Below, one piece after another: positions 40,309 to 53,900 of a stretch of 64,000 nt of DNA; the stretch's first letter is position 1, and each line of letters starts with the position of its first letter. Origin of the DNA: Mytilus trossulus (Eukaryota; Mollusca; Bivalvia; Mytilida; Mytilidae). The notes beneath the pieces are model-generated. The model searched no databases. It had not been told where the DNA came from and saw only the letters and a program-made list of their open reading frames with translations. The stretch lies in contig NC_086374.1 in NCBI RefSeq assembly GCF_036588685.1, forward strand, positions 93,199,059 through 93,263,058, given 5' to 3'. The translations under genes were made by a program, and so were the position numbers.

Positions 40309-41371
40309 CTAACTTGTGTTTTATTTTCAATACTGAATGTAAAACAAACTGTTTGTATTTTTAATTTCAAAACTCATTTTTTATGACAAATTGAAAGCAA
40401 GTAAAATTAAAAATATTAACAAACAGTCAATCAATTTGTCTAGTTTAAATACTTTATAGAAATATATGCAATGCTAAGAGTAATAACATAAGGACAATGC
40501 AATATGCATGTCTTCTACAAGAATATAAATTCTAACTAATTACAATTGTCATATAATTGCTGGTTAATAAAATAAAGATATAAATATACAAGTACAAATA
40601 GATTCCTTATGTCCACAAATAATTGTGGCAGATCCATGATTTTAAAGAAAGGAAGGAGATTTAAAGTAAATAAATAAATTTCCTTATCTTTCAACTTTAA
40701 GATGAAAAAATCCTTGATAAAAATAATTCTTGAAAATATGAAGTTAAAATTATCTACAAACACATGATCCTATTTAAAAAACATAAAATAAAGTGATTCA
40801 CATAAAAGTGTTATAAAATGGATATGCAGATTGTCATAAAAAGGTTGCACCATTCTCTCATTAAAGGGAGACAAAAAATGAATAATTTTTGACACAGCAA
40901 AATACAAATATGCGTATATTATCTGACTTGATATTTTATATCCTATGAGAAAAATTCTCAATATTCCAATTCAATTTATTTGAATAAAATATTGTTTTAA
41001 CTAAACCTATAATTATTATGTTATATATATTTCCAGCTCTCAAATTGTTAATAGACCTTTAATGTAAAAATATCTACTTGAGCAGGAATTATCCAATTGA
41101 AAAGATAACAGATCTTTCTTTTTTTATTATCTCTAAGTGAGCATTTATTATTCATAAAAGAAAAAAATATTTAAATCAGGTTAATAATCATTTTTTTTGA
41201 CAAAAAAATGCTTAACAGAACCTGAAATAACCTGTGGCTGGCGGCTGTGTAGTATTGTTAGAATGTTCTAACAAATAGTTTGAGCCATTTTGGTTTTTTT
41301 TAATGATAAGAATTTTACAATTATCACTGAGGTTGTGGTGATCTGCGGCTCTCCTGATCCCCTGCTTACTA

Positions 41372-41377
41372 TTTATT
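41372..41377 (-). terminator. Candidate poly(A) signal of the ZnT gene
   Basis: AATAAA on the minus strand about 400 nt past the stop codon. If used, it places the whole 39-bp tandem repeat array in the 3' UTR. Confidence 0.35.
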
Positions 41378-41445
41378 TTCAAATAGCTACACCACTGGTA
41401 CCATTACAAGATTACATCATAAGTTGAAATGTTAAGAGTTAAAAT

Positions 41446-41814
41446 TGCATTACACAGGTAATTTTCACTGGGTACAGCTCAAGCTAAAGTCACAATGGGA
41501 ACAGCTTAAACTGCATTGCACAAATGCAAGTAACTTTCACAAGGAACAGCTCCAATTGCATTTTTAAATACACAAATAACTCACATTGGGAACAGTTGAA
41601 ATTGTACCACACAGGTTACTAAATTATATATAATACTGAGAACAGTTCTAATTGCCTTACACAGGAAAGTAAAACTGGGAACAACTCTTACTGCCTGACA
41701 CAGGTTAGTTACACTGGGAACAGTTAAAATTGCCTTAGACAGGTAAATCCCACTGGAGACAGCTCTTACCACCTTACACTGGTAAATCACACTGTGAACA
41801 GCTCAGATTAAGAA
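41446..41814. repeat. Degenerate tandem repeat, about 9 units of about 39 bp, at the ZnT 3' end
   Basis: Units share the plus-strand core ACACAGGTAA...CACTGGGAACAGCT followed by AATTGCCTT. The four units nearest the gene are about 39 bp each. Distal units vary in length and are more diverged. The unit at about 41774-41812 overlaps the last codons and stop of the ZnT gene. Confidence 0.8.
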
Positions 41815-41913
41815 CATGTTTCTCTATTTGAATTGTCGTCTGACGGAAGTCATATTTCTTCTGTAGCATCTGGTTAGCTCTTTCTAAAACACTCTGATGT
41901 TCCTCATTTGGAC
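41774..41913 (-). CDS. ZnT exon 7: last helix/strand and C-terminus
   Basis: The acceptor tatattgtag precedes GTCCAAATGAGG. It encodes EEHQSVLERANQMLQKKYDF, a final strand (TTIQIEKH), and NLSCSQCDLPV-stop. The last 11 or so codons lie inside the final unit of the tandem repeat that fills the 3' UTR. Confidence 0.88.
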
Positions 41914-44900
41914 CTACAATATAATTTCATACTGATTGGTGTTAAAGATTCCTATTAACAGTAATTCTTGTGCTTTGCCATGGTCCCTTATTCTGAATTT
42001 TAGTACATCATATTAATTCTGTGATCTTATGGTCTAAAATATTATAAATCACAATAATAATGATTAAATTTAAAGAATTGTTTACCAAAACTTCTAATAT
42101 TTTCAAGGTAAACAGAACTTACACAACTTAAATTCACAAGTAAGTATACCGGTACATTACATAATTCATGGGAAGAAGTGACTTCTGTTTTTTACCTAAA
42201 CAGAGGCAGTTCAACTGAAGTTTTAGGTGGGGTTCCTGTTGCTCAACTTTAGTATAATAAGTAAATGTTGGTATTTGTTGCTTGTCTCTGATTTTTGTTT
42301 TGGCTATGGTGTTATCATTTGTTTTGGTCTTGTGATTTTCGAATTGCATTTTTTGAAACTAAGTAAAACTTTCTGAACTTGCAATTCAACATAGCTATGA
42401 TAACAACTCTCATTATACTGTCATCTATCATGTTTGTTTGTCTTTCACTGAACCCTACATCAAGAGGCTTATTCTCATTTCGCCTTAGCTGTCAAAATTT
42501 ATTTATAAAATTAATCCCAGTTTGCCTTAGTACAAATTTTCAGGTACACACAAATTAACTAAGGCGAAATGGGAGCTTCTGTAAACAATAAAATTAAGTT
42601 ATGTTTTGTTTGTATTGCAATTAGTTGATATTTGTTATTTTGATGTCAAATTCTGCCATTAAATACTTTTTAAAGGAATGATATATTTTTTTTTTCATTT
42701 TTGGTGTCCCACTTTTTATAGGTGCTCTTTTTCCCCCTGAAAGTGTTTTTTTTTTACTTATGTGTTATATTTTGGAAATAAAGTCTTATTAGAATGACAA
42801 ATTGGATATGAACATTTCATATTTTAATGAATAAATAAAGACAATTATCATGCAAGTAAAAGGGACTGATATACACATTTGAAAATTATCGCAAACTCTT
42901 CGGAGAAACAATACAAAAAACTTAAGATAAAGCAATTATTGCTCAAAGAAAGAAAATGGCAAAAAAAAATAAACACATTGAGATCCAATAACTCAAAAGA
43001 GTATTGGAAATTACTTAACAGTAGAAAAAAAGAGAGCCCAACCTGACATCCCTATCAACAAATTATTCGATTTTTCAAAAATCTGAACGCCGCCCAAGAA
43101 ATTGAGGAAAATACAAATATTCCAACTGTAAACCGGAATGATGTCGATAGGCCTAATGAAGATCTAAACAGAAGAATTTCTAAAGACGAAATTCTTAAGA
43201 GCATCAACAACCTAAAAAATGATAAAGCATTTGGGGATGATCCTATGATAAATGAATATATCAAGTCTACAGCTAGTTTATTCATTGAATTTTACGAAAA
43301 AATATTTAACGTTATATTTCGCACTGGTATTATACCTGACAGTTGGCTAGTTGGTTACATTAAGCCTGTTTATAAAAATAAAGGTAACAAGTTGGACCCC
43401 AAACATTTTAGACCAATTACCATTTTGAGTTGTATGGGGAAACTTTTCACCGCAATTTTAAGCGAGAGACTAAATCTTTTATCTGAAGAATTCATGATTT
43501 TAAACGAAAACCAATATGGTTTTAGAAAGGGTTATTCAACAACCGATAATTTATTTGTGATATATAATTAGCACAGTTTTGGAGATTTTTTAATATTTTT
43601 TTTTTATTAAAGTTTATGTTATGTAATTAAACAAGTCTGTGAGAAAATATATTTTTTGCTTTCTATTAAACTTTTTGTGTTGCATAATGTGAAGGATAAT
43701 TAAATTATTTTGATTTTTCTAACTGCATGAATTAAAAAAAAATGCAAACAATATTTCAAGAGAAGCAACTTTCCAACTACATTTATTTTCTTGTAGATTT
43801 TTCCTGATTTCACAACTTTTGAAATCACTTAATTTATTTTAAAAAAATAATTAAAGAGAAACAAATCCCTAACTACATGTTGTTCAAATTGCTATAAAAA
43901 CACAAAGGTTTAATTTGTTTATTTAATATTTCTATCTAAATTCACATTTCGCCTTAGTTCAATTCCCATCTGGCCTTAGTATATTTTATACCTTTTTTAC
44001 CTGGAATTCACAGCTAAGGCGAAATGGGAACACACCCATCAAGAGTATAAGAAAATAATACCAAACATATGTCATCTTTAACTTCCAGAAAAAAAACATT
44101 GAAATGGCATTATGTTAATTGTTTCATCTACTCACTGATAAATCATAGAACTTACCAACTGTCAGATGGACAGACATGACATTTTTGTCTATAGTCAGGG
44201 ACCATATCAATAGAGTATGAGCTGATTTGACACCTTCCACTCTCTTTAAATCTTCTATCACAGTTTTATAGCACACATCTCTTGGGACTCCTAAAAATAT
44301 AAATAAATATTTTGGTGTAAAAAAAATCAAATGTTGCTTTAAAAAATAATATTGATAAAGTTTTGATGAAATTTTTCATGGCCTTTTCTATCAATGGAAA
44401 AAACTGTATCTTATAACTTATTTGTTCTGAATTTAAAGGGACATTATTCAATGAATTATCTGAGTCATAAGAAATTATGTTATTTATTACATTGGTTGCA
44501 ATGAATTACATTGATTTCCCAGTAAAATAAAAACTGATAATTTCACTCCTCTGAGGACATACAACAATAGGCGTTGTCAATCAACAATAACGTCGGATCA
44601 AAACAAATTGTGAATGCGTAGAAAACATATAGTTCCTTACATTTTCTACTTTAATTTCACAAAAAGGCCATTTACCAATGTAATAAAAAGAATAACAAAT
44701 CAAACAATTCAAATATCAAAAAATATTCAACTTGTGACCGAACAACACTTAAGAAATAATTCATGGGGGCTTTAATATATCATGATTTTATCACGGGTTG
44801 GTCCTTTATGACAATATTTTACCCTGAGCGAAAGCGAGTGGTAAAATATCGGCTTAAAGGGACAACCCGTGGTAAAATCATGATATATTCAAGCCCCATA

Positions 44901-47900
44901 AATTATTTCGCTTCTAATAGAACAAATACGGCAATTATTTTGGATCGAAGCGCTCTAGGTGGAGGACAATATTTACCGTTCCCATAAATAAACACACTAT
45001 AAAATTGGTGTAAAAGAATGGAGCAAACTGAATTAGCGACATGCTTAAACTATTTTCATTTAGATAGTTTTGGATGAATTTAAATTATGATTTACTTAAT
45101 TGGCCTCTACATATTTTAGCATCCTTTTATGTTTCCTTGTTGTGATGCTTTTTCGTTTTGCAAGCGTGTATTTTCCCATAAAATGCTTATATTCTTACGT
45201 CATCTTTCTATGACGTCGTGTACCTCATTCATAAGAAAGCATATGACATAGGAGTACAATCGGAACAGCCCTGGCAATACATTCATATTTTACCACGGGT
45301 GTGTACTCAAATCTTTCGAAGGACATCATGTTAAAAAGATAATTAACTCATGCGCCCATGCGCTGGGCGCATTCATGAATTAATTTGTTGTTCGCTCACT
45401 CATTGAATATTTCTGTATTTGAATTCTTCGATTAGTTATTCTATAATTAATTACATCATGTGCAAAATGTAAAGCATTTTGAAGTAAAGTAAATATTGTG
45501 TGTACTGTGCACAGACTTACCTTCCATCATGACACGTAATGTATCTCGTAGCACTGTTATTGTTGTAAATATCACCAGCACAGAAAATATAAATGTACAA
45601 ATGGGATCTGCTAACTTGTACTTAGGGTCTTCCTACAATTAAAGCACTTGTACATGTAGAATTAATATTTATATTCAAATCTTATTGTCAATTGTTAATT
45701 TGATTGGAGAATGCAAAGTTATAGATATACATTGAAAAATTGTTAAAAATCTAATTCTTCTTTGGAAAATGGAAACTACAATATGTGTGACAACTTGAAA
45801 ACCATTTCTTCAGCTGCAATAGGGAGAACAAAGGACAATTTTTGAACTCATTGTCAAAGTCTTACCTTATACAGATAAAAGAAAGACCACTTGCAATCCC
45901 ATTTTTTTGTACTATTAAAAAGCTGTTTTATGTTACTCTGGTATTCCAAGGAAGGTTGCTTGTATTGACCACTAGTTACCTAGGTACAAGTATGATTTTT
46001 AAATATAATATTGTACCTTGTAACCTGCCCTATCTGACACCTGAGTATTTCAACATCCTGCTTTAAATGACAAATTTTCATGGCCCCAATATATGCCTAT
46101 CTTTAAAGAAAAAAACTGCCTTATCCGACATTTGTTTTGGGTCCCCATTGTGTCAGTTAACACAGGTTACACTGTATCTACATTTATCAGTATGCTAGTC
46201 TCATAAATTAGATTTTCAAAGTCTTCTCTGACACCAAGTACTTTTAAATATAAAAGAAATACAAATGCATTTTTACATTTTAATAAGATTTAATTATTAA
46301 GCATTAAATCAATTTAATAAATTAAGATTATCGTCTGCTAAACTACGAGTTATCTTTTCTTTAATTTTGAAGGGCTTGAGCGTCTTTCATTTACCTACAT
46401 AATTTCGTAAGCGGTTTTCCCGCTTTTATTTGGTATAAAATTGCATGCTTTTCGTGATTTGTTCATTGCGTGATTTGAACTGAAGGAACACAAAACCCAC
46501 CCTTTCCCACCCTTGAGAATATTTTCTGCTCTCTGTTGTATATTTTCAGATATCGTTAAAGAAGCGTCATGGATTGGACAGAATATGAACTGAATATATG
46601 GATTTACTGACTGGCTGAATTTATTACAGTTGGCGTCTGGTAGCCCAGTTGCCATTTGGAGAAAACATATGATGGTTGTCCTTCTATGTTTTTATCTTGG
46701 ACATTTATGAGACATTGTCGATGAATGCAAATTCATAGGCCGGTTGATATATAGTTGAACTGTCCTAATAAATCCATGACAAAAAATTGCCAAAATTCAA
46801 ACTTACTATTAGTTGTTTTTTAATATGATTATTATTTAGTTTGTCTTACAATTTATCTTCATTTGTATAACAAAGGTAATCTGGAGTCATTGGAAATATT
46901 ACGAGTGATTTCAATGGATTTGGGTTATCTTTTATCTGGTATATCGAATTCCTAAATTTATATATCTTGGTTTCTTTCGAATATTTAATAACTCACATAC
47001 CGTAAATTTAATAATGAATGATGCTATAAGAACTCCCACACTCTGTATAATGTCACCTATCACATGTATAAAGGCAGCTCTGACATTTATATTTTTATGG
47101 TGAACATGTTTTGGTTTATCTGCTACTTGAGATTCCAGTTCAATCTCCTGCTCATGATCAGATCTGTCATCTATCAGTGGTGTATATGAATGTTCTGTTC
47201 TACTGTGGTGACTGTTACGTTGATGACTGTGTCCATGGTGACCAAATGATTGCCCTTGACTTTTACAACATACTTCAGAATGAAGAACAATTCCCATTCT
47301 AAAACAAAATACAATCAAATTTTTTTTTTTAAATATTAAGGTTTCATGTTTAGCAAAAAATGTTTAGTTAATGGTTCAAATATGATTTTTTTTTTACTGA
47401 AGATCCACTTTTTTAATAACCTTGTAATGTCTTTTCTTGTGATATTCCTTTTATTGTAGGATTGCTGTCATAATAACTTTCACCTGATATACCATGTATA
47501 CTGTGAAAGTACTTTAATTCGTGGGTATCAATTTTCGTGGTTTCAGCAATATTTACATTTTCATTGGTTTTTAAATTCGTGGAATAAAGTTTTCTAGAAA
47601 GAAAAAAAAATGAAAAATTGAAGCCTTTAAAACGATGGTTACACTTAGTCTGGATTGAAGGAAATTGCTAAGTATACATTGACCTGTATAAATTGTAGTG
47701 ACAACACTAATTAACCCAAGATAAAGTGATCAACAGATTAAAGACTATCAAATGTGTTAATTATGCCATAAACATGTCACCTCAAGAAAACGGTATAAAC
47801 ATAAACAAATGTTATAAATGTATCTTGAATTTTAAAATAATTCTTATCAAAATCAAGCCCAGCAGGAAATTAGTATTTTCCATAGGTACAAGAACTATGA

Positions 47901-50900
47901 GGATGTAAAATGAACACTTTATCATACTAGCATATCAATACCGGAAATCTGACTTTTATCGATCAAAACTATTTTTTATGAAAGTTAAAAGATCAAAAGT
48001 TGTACAGTTTAGGTTATATAAGAATAAATGGATATAATCCTGCATGCAGTTGTAGTTCATAGTGCATTTGCCCTATGACTACTATAATAGTATTCTCAGA
48101 TTTGGCGTTATTCAATATACTCTCTACATACCCGTAGCCAGGGGGTTCGAGGGTTTCGGACGAACCCCCCCCCCCCCCCACCCCCTTGAAAACAAATAAG
48201 CACTGTTAAAGTCAATGTTCTGTTCGAATTGTGACTGTTAAAGTCGAGTTCGTGAGTCCAGCAAACCCCCCTTTGGAATTTTCTGGCTACGGGCCTGCTC
48301 TCTAGATCATAACAGTATTCAAACCTACATTGGTATTTTTCAATGTCTTGATTCGGACAATGGTTGTTTTAATTCATTTCGTTGGACATTTAAATTCATG
48401 GATAAAGTCATCCACGAAAACCACGAAAATTGGTACCCCATGAATAAAAGTACTTTCACAGTAAATTATCTAATTTAAAAATCTTACAATTACAATGTTC
48501 GGATATGTAATATGTAAACACACTGAGTGACTCAACGCCCATTTCAAAGATAAAACATTTACTAAACCTGAATATTAAACAGAGTAAAATTTACATTTGA
48601 AGGAACAATGTGAGAATAACTTTCATACTTTGAATATATTACTTCATTTCTGTATAACAATTAGGCGATACAATGTATGGTATGTTTGCAAAATGATCCC
48701 AAATAAAATGTGCACCTAAAACCAAATGTTTAGATATTTTAAAACAACTACAAGTCAATGTAGAGCTTTAAAGTATTAGATCCTATATCTACTGTTACGC
48801 CACTGGTAAGGAGAGGGTTAGGATCCAGCATGTTTAAACCCATCACATTCTGCATGTGCCTATGCCTAGCAAGGATCCTGTAATTCAGCGGTTGTTGTTT
48901 GTTGCTTTAAAACCATGTTTAATCCTCCATTTTCCACATTTGAAAATGCCTGTACCAAGTCAAAAATATGACAATTCATTTTTTATGTGTTTTGTCATTT
49001 GATTTTGCCATGTGATTATGGACTTTCCGATTGGATTTTCCTCTGAGTTCAGTATTTTTGTGATATTACTTTTTATCATATTTGTTTTTTGTTTATTCTT
49101 CAGTGCAAAAATCAAGGCACTAGTTTTTTTGTTTGAATTGTTTTACATATATATGTCATTTCTAGGCCTTTTGTATCTAACAATGTGCTATGGGTTTTGC
49201 TTATTGTTGACTGTACTGGTACCAACAGATGTTAACCACTATGTAATTTGGTCTCTTGTGAAGAGGTGTCTCATCAGTGGCAATCATACCATATATTTTT
49301 TCTGATTTAATAATGAGCAAAACCCTAAATATAATATATGTATACAGTAAACTATAAAAACATAGAAAATTAATGTGTACAATATCAACATCATCAAAAG
49401 GATGAATTTGTAAACCAGTTTTAACTGGAAGTATAAGTTATCATACTCACACAATATTAAAGGCTACACCAACACTTGCAGTAACTAGCATTTCATTAGG
49501 ATTGACATTTTTATAGTGATTGTGCTGTATTCTTTCCACAGCCATATAGCACAACACACCAGTCACTAACCATATAATGAACACACTGAATAAAGCACCT
49601 ATAACTTCTAAAATTTAAAGGAAAAAAGGTAAAGATACTCAATAAATTGCATTATTTTCATATATATATAACATCTCCATGCCTTATATATCATGTACTG
49701 TAGTACGCTGCTAGATTAAAACTGATGTGGAAAGGTAACACATGGCCAGCGAAAGCTCCATTTTTATGAAGCCCAGGTGGTCGTGTGGTCTAGCAGAACG
49801 GCTACAGTGCAGGCCATTTGGTGTCACGATATCGCAGTAGCATGGGTTAAAATTCCGGCGTGGGAAGAACAAAAAATTTGCGAAAGCAAATTTACAGGTC
49901 TAACATTGTTGGGTTGATGTTTAAACGAGTTGTATATATATATATAGAAGATATGGTGTGAGTGCCAATGAGACAACTCTCCATCCATGTCACAATTTGT
50001 AAAAGTAAACCATTATCATGATTATAGGTCAAAGTATGGTCTTCAACACGTATATATATATGACCCATATAAATATAGATTCTACCACTGCATCGAGTGT
50101 AATACAATATTTATCCACTCGAGACAGTTAAACTTTCAAATTTAAAACGTGAGACTTGCCCGAGCATTTTAAATATTTAAAATTTAACTGTCCAGAGTAG
50201 ATAAATATCATATTACACGAGATTTGGTGGTGGAATCTGTTTCTCTAATGATGCAGGTTAACTTATTCCTTCTTTTCGAATGATCTGCAAAAAGATGTGT
50301 TCTTTCTATGTGACGTCATCAGGCATGGTCGCCTTTTTTCATGCCGTCACAATAGGAAATTCAGAGGAAAGCACGAAAATTGACGTCATAATGGGATTTT
50401 AACCAATGAAATACTGACATGACTGAGATCAAATGAACCACACGTTGATTTTTTTTTTTTATACAATGGGTGCAGAAAGGGATAAATTGACAAAGAATAA
50501 GAGAAACAAAACAAATTATAAATTAAGACAACATATTGTAAGTGTAACATGTGCATGTCATGATGTCAATCTGCATTCATAATAAATGTGTTGGTTCTGT
50601 GATTGAACATGAAATTTTCATGTTTAAGTGTTCAAATCATAACACTATCTCTAGAGCACTAAATCCATTGAAACAGAAGTAGAAGCAAATAAAACAATAT
50701 TTATCTGTTTATAATTCAATCTGAACAGATATTCAAAATGTGAAAATTTATTCATTTCTATATACAATGTAACTTAATGACTATGCTTTCATCGTTAAGG
50801 TATATTCTTTGACATATTCCCCATTTTCAATTTCAATTTTATTGAATGCATATTTTTTTGGCACATATATATGGAACTGGTTCAACCACACCACACATTG

Positions 50901-53900
50901 TGCCTCATTCTGTTCTAACTCAGAACATATCTTGACCATGTGTTGTTTAGGGTTCTCACTAAGGATTTTTGAAGGCCAGATCATAGACTCATCATGTTTG
51001 GTAATCGCGAAACCAACAGTGTGAAGTTGAAATTTTATTGCTACACATGTAATATTTGATAGTTCAGTCTCAGGGTTCCCACTAAGGATTTTTGAAGGAC
51101 AGTCCAGAGACTCATCATTTTTTACCATGGTGAGTCCAACAGTAAGATATTGTACTGCAGAAACATTATTTATCATTTAAGTCTCCATGACCTTATCATT
51201 TTGCTAATTATAGAGCAATGAAATGACATCTCAATAATTTAGATTACTTTTAAACTTTTGATATAAAATGTTGATATGTGTATTCAGTTTATACAAAAAA
51301 AGAGAATGATGAAATAACATCATATTTAGATTGTTTTTAAACTATTAATACTATTTTTATAAAATGAGGAAATATGTACTCGGTTGATGCATTATTGAAG
51401 AATCTTGATGCATTTTTGGACTATAAAACTAGTATAAAATGGTGAGTCAAGACAGATTTTCTTGAGTTTCAGACTCATGGACTATCTCAGTGAGAACCCT
51501 GGTTCTTCACTTTTGTTTGCCTTTTGTATATATAATTACATTGTTGAATATCTATGATATCATGTCAATTTTGTGAAAGGACGTTTGGTTCGAGTGTTCT
51601 GTTGAAACATCTGTTCAACATTTTTGGTTATTGTTGTTATCCAATGTGCTTATCATACTATAAAGCTTCTACTTACCTGCTCTATGGAAGCCAAACGACA
51701 TGGTCTTGGTAGCTGGTTTCTTGGCTAGATACATGGCTAGAAGACTAATAAGAAAACTAATCAGATCACTGGCCAGATGAAGAACATCTGTAAACAAGGC
51801 AAGGCTGTTGGATAATACCCCTCCTGAAAAGAAAAAAAGAATTTTGTTTTTAATATGGAAAAGAGTCCGACAATAAAACACAACATTAAGTTTAAACTAT
51901 AGTTTCCTGAATTTTTGTTACACATTTTTGTTATTTCCTGGAAAAACTAGGAGGTTAAAAGCATTTAAGCAGGTAAATAACATATATACATTTGTATATA
52001 ACGTAAGGGTACCCAAATTGCACCGAGTACCCAAATTGCACCTATTTAGAAAAAAATAGCAACAAAAATCTTACAAGATTTCCTAGATACTAAACAATTT
52101 GTATTTTTATGATTTGATACTACCCTCGTCTTTCAACATAGGTAAACATATTTAGATATACACAAAACGTTCACAGTATTTATCAACAGGTGGACTGTTT
52201 ACTGAAAAAACAAAATGTAAGAAAACGTCACCATGCAACGTCATCAAAACGTCATCTTTTTAAAATTAGCAAAATTTTTGACGATGTGAATTTAAGCATG
52301 GATGCAATTTGGGTACTCCTCATTACAGAATCATGGATAGTTTGAAGGTTGATTCAAACCAATTTTTGTATGACTCAATATGGATTAAAAATTAAAATTG
52401 GCGTACCTTTGCAATCAAGAAGGATAGGGCTACAAAATAAACACAGTATGGACATTTTTTTCTTGATCATAAAAAAACGTAGGTAAAAAAACTGTCAAAA
52501 TAGGTGCAATTTGGGTACTGTTACGTTACACATGTAGCAAATTTTTTTGGCACGGACACAAATCTTGTTTTTATTAAAATACAGTTCAAAGCCACATATA
52601 TGCATATACATGTATGTCTACCATAATTAAGTGCAAGTTCAAAGAACTAAAAATCAATTTCTGGTGTCCTACATACATTTTACATGAACATGTGTTTTTC
52701 ATGTCATGTTGTGTCAGCTGTTTATATTAATCATGTTAATGTATTAATTAATTCTTCATCAGGCATCGTGTGCATACATAAACATGTACATACAAAAACC
52801 TTTCTCATGTTAGATAAGAATAAAAGAAATTATAAAATAAATGTACATGTAAAAGAAAAAAGAACACTTTTAAAAATATTTATCATGTTAAAACTCTATT
52901 TCAAATCAAATAGTTTCACATTAATTTCATTTGAATTTTATAACTAGTTTTTTTTTACTAAAAATGGATAACAGCAGCTGCCAGAAATAAAATCACTTTA
53001 TATCAGTATATGTATCCAATAAAAGTTAAATATATTATATATAATTTACATTAAAAAAATGTCATTATACAGTAGTTCACGTTAATTTTGCATTTGAAAC
53101 TTTAGTTATGGAGAGAAAGCATAACAAGAATGTGTCCATTTATGGTACACAGATACCCCACTTGCACTATCATTTTCTATGTTCATCATGTTCAGTAGAA
53201 CATGAAATTGGGGTAAAAACTCTAATTTGGCATACAAATTAAGAAAGCTAGATCATTTCATAGGGAACATGTGTACTACATGTAAGTTTCAAGTTGATTG
53301 GACTTCAATCTAATTAAAAGTAAATTTTTTAATTGACCCCATTCTGATATGTCATTCCTTGACGCACGAAATAGAACTGGTGCAATTAAAGGATGTGTTA
53401 TCTTCATGTACAAATGATGTACATGTTTATATACATTTTGTAGATCCAATGTCATGAATGTAAGTTATTTGCATGTAGTTAATCCTGATGATGTTTATTT
53501 TGATATGGGACTACTCTATCAGACCTGGTCACAGCTTTGACTTTGAATAAGTTAACTTGGATTTTCTATACAGTCAACTACATGTACATTGTAGGCTAGC
53601 TTCCATGATTTAGTCAAGGTAATCATGCAAACTTATAATTAATTTAAGGGTGCTGGCGGGTCTAAATCATTTTTTTTATTTGATATAGGATATCGCTATG
53701 TAGCGAGAAACACCTGCACCCGGAGGCATCCTTCAGCTGCCATGTACATTTAAGATGGTCCAGAGTTGTTTCTTTTGTAGACAATACAAGTTGCCTTTGG
53801 CAGTTTGAACCAAAGTGTCTTATGCCCCCTTTTGGAAGTACTGCAATTAATACTGTACATGTATGCATTCAACAATTGCATGTGTGTGTGTGTCCAAAAT

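Larger units (their letters stand above)
33590..41370. other. Intergenic region, MFSD6 to zinc transporter
   Basis: About 8 kb, very AT-rich. Holds dispersed repeat copies at 35439, 35966, 39010 and 40037. No frame here shows protein-family features. The MFSD6 5' UTR exon(s) and promoter should lie in the right-to-left upstream part (above 33590). Confidence 0.45.

Noticed and set aside
43055-43571. Functional reverse transcriptase gene
   Set aside because: It stops before the catalytic RT blocks and has a frame shift upstream. It is a dead fragment.
48166-48182. C-run as a possible assembly gap or telomere-like repeat
   Set aside because: It is a simple homopolymer inside a small inverted-repeat element; no telomeric TTAGGG array is present.
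49771-49946. Genuine tRNA gene
   Set aside because: Box A and B are present, but the cloverleaf is degenerate, and a body with a TATATA tail shared with 26880-26990 marks a SINE.
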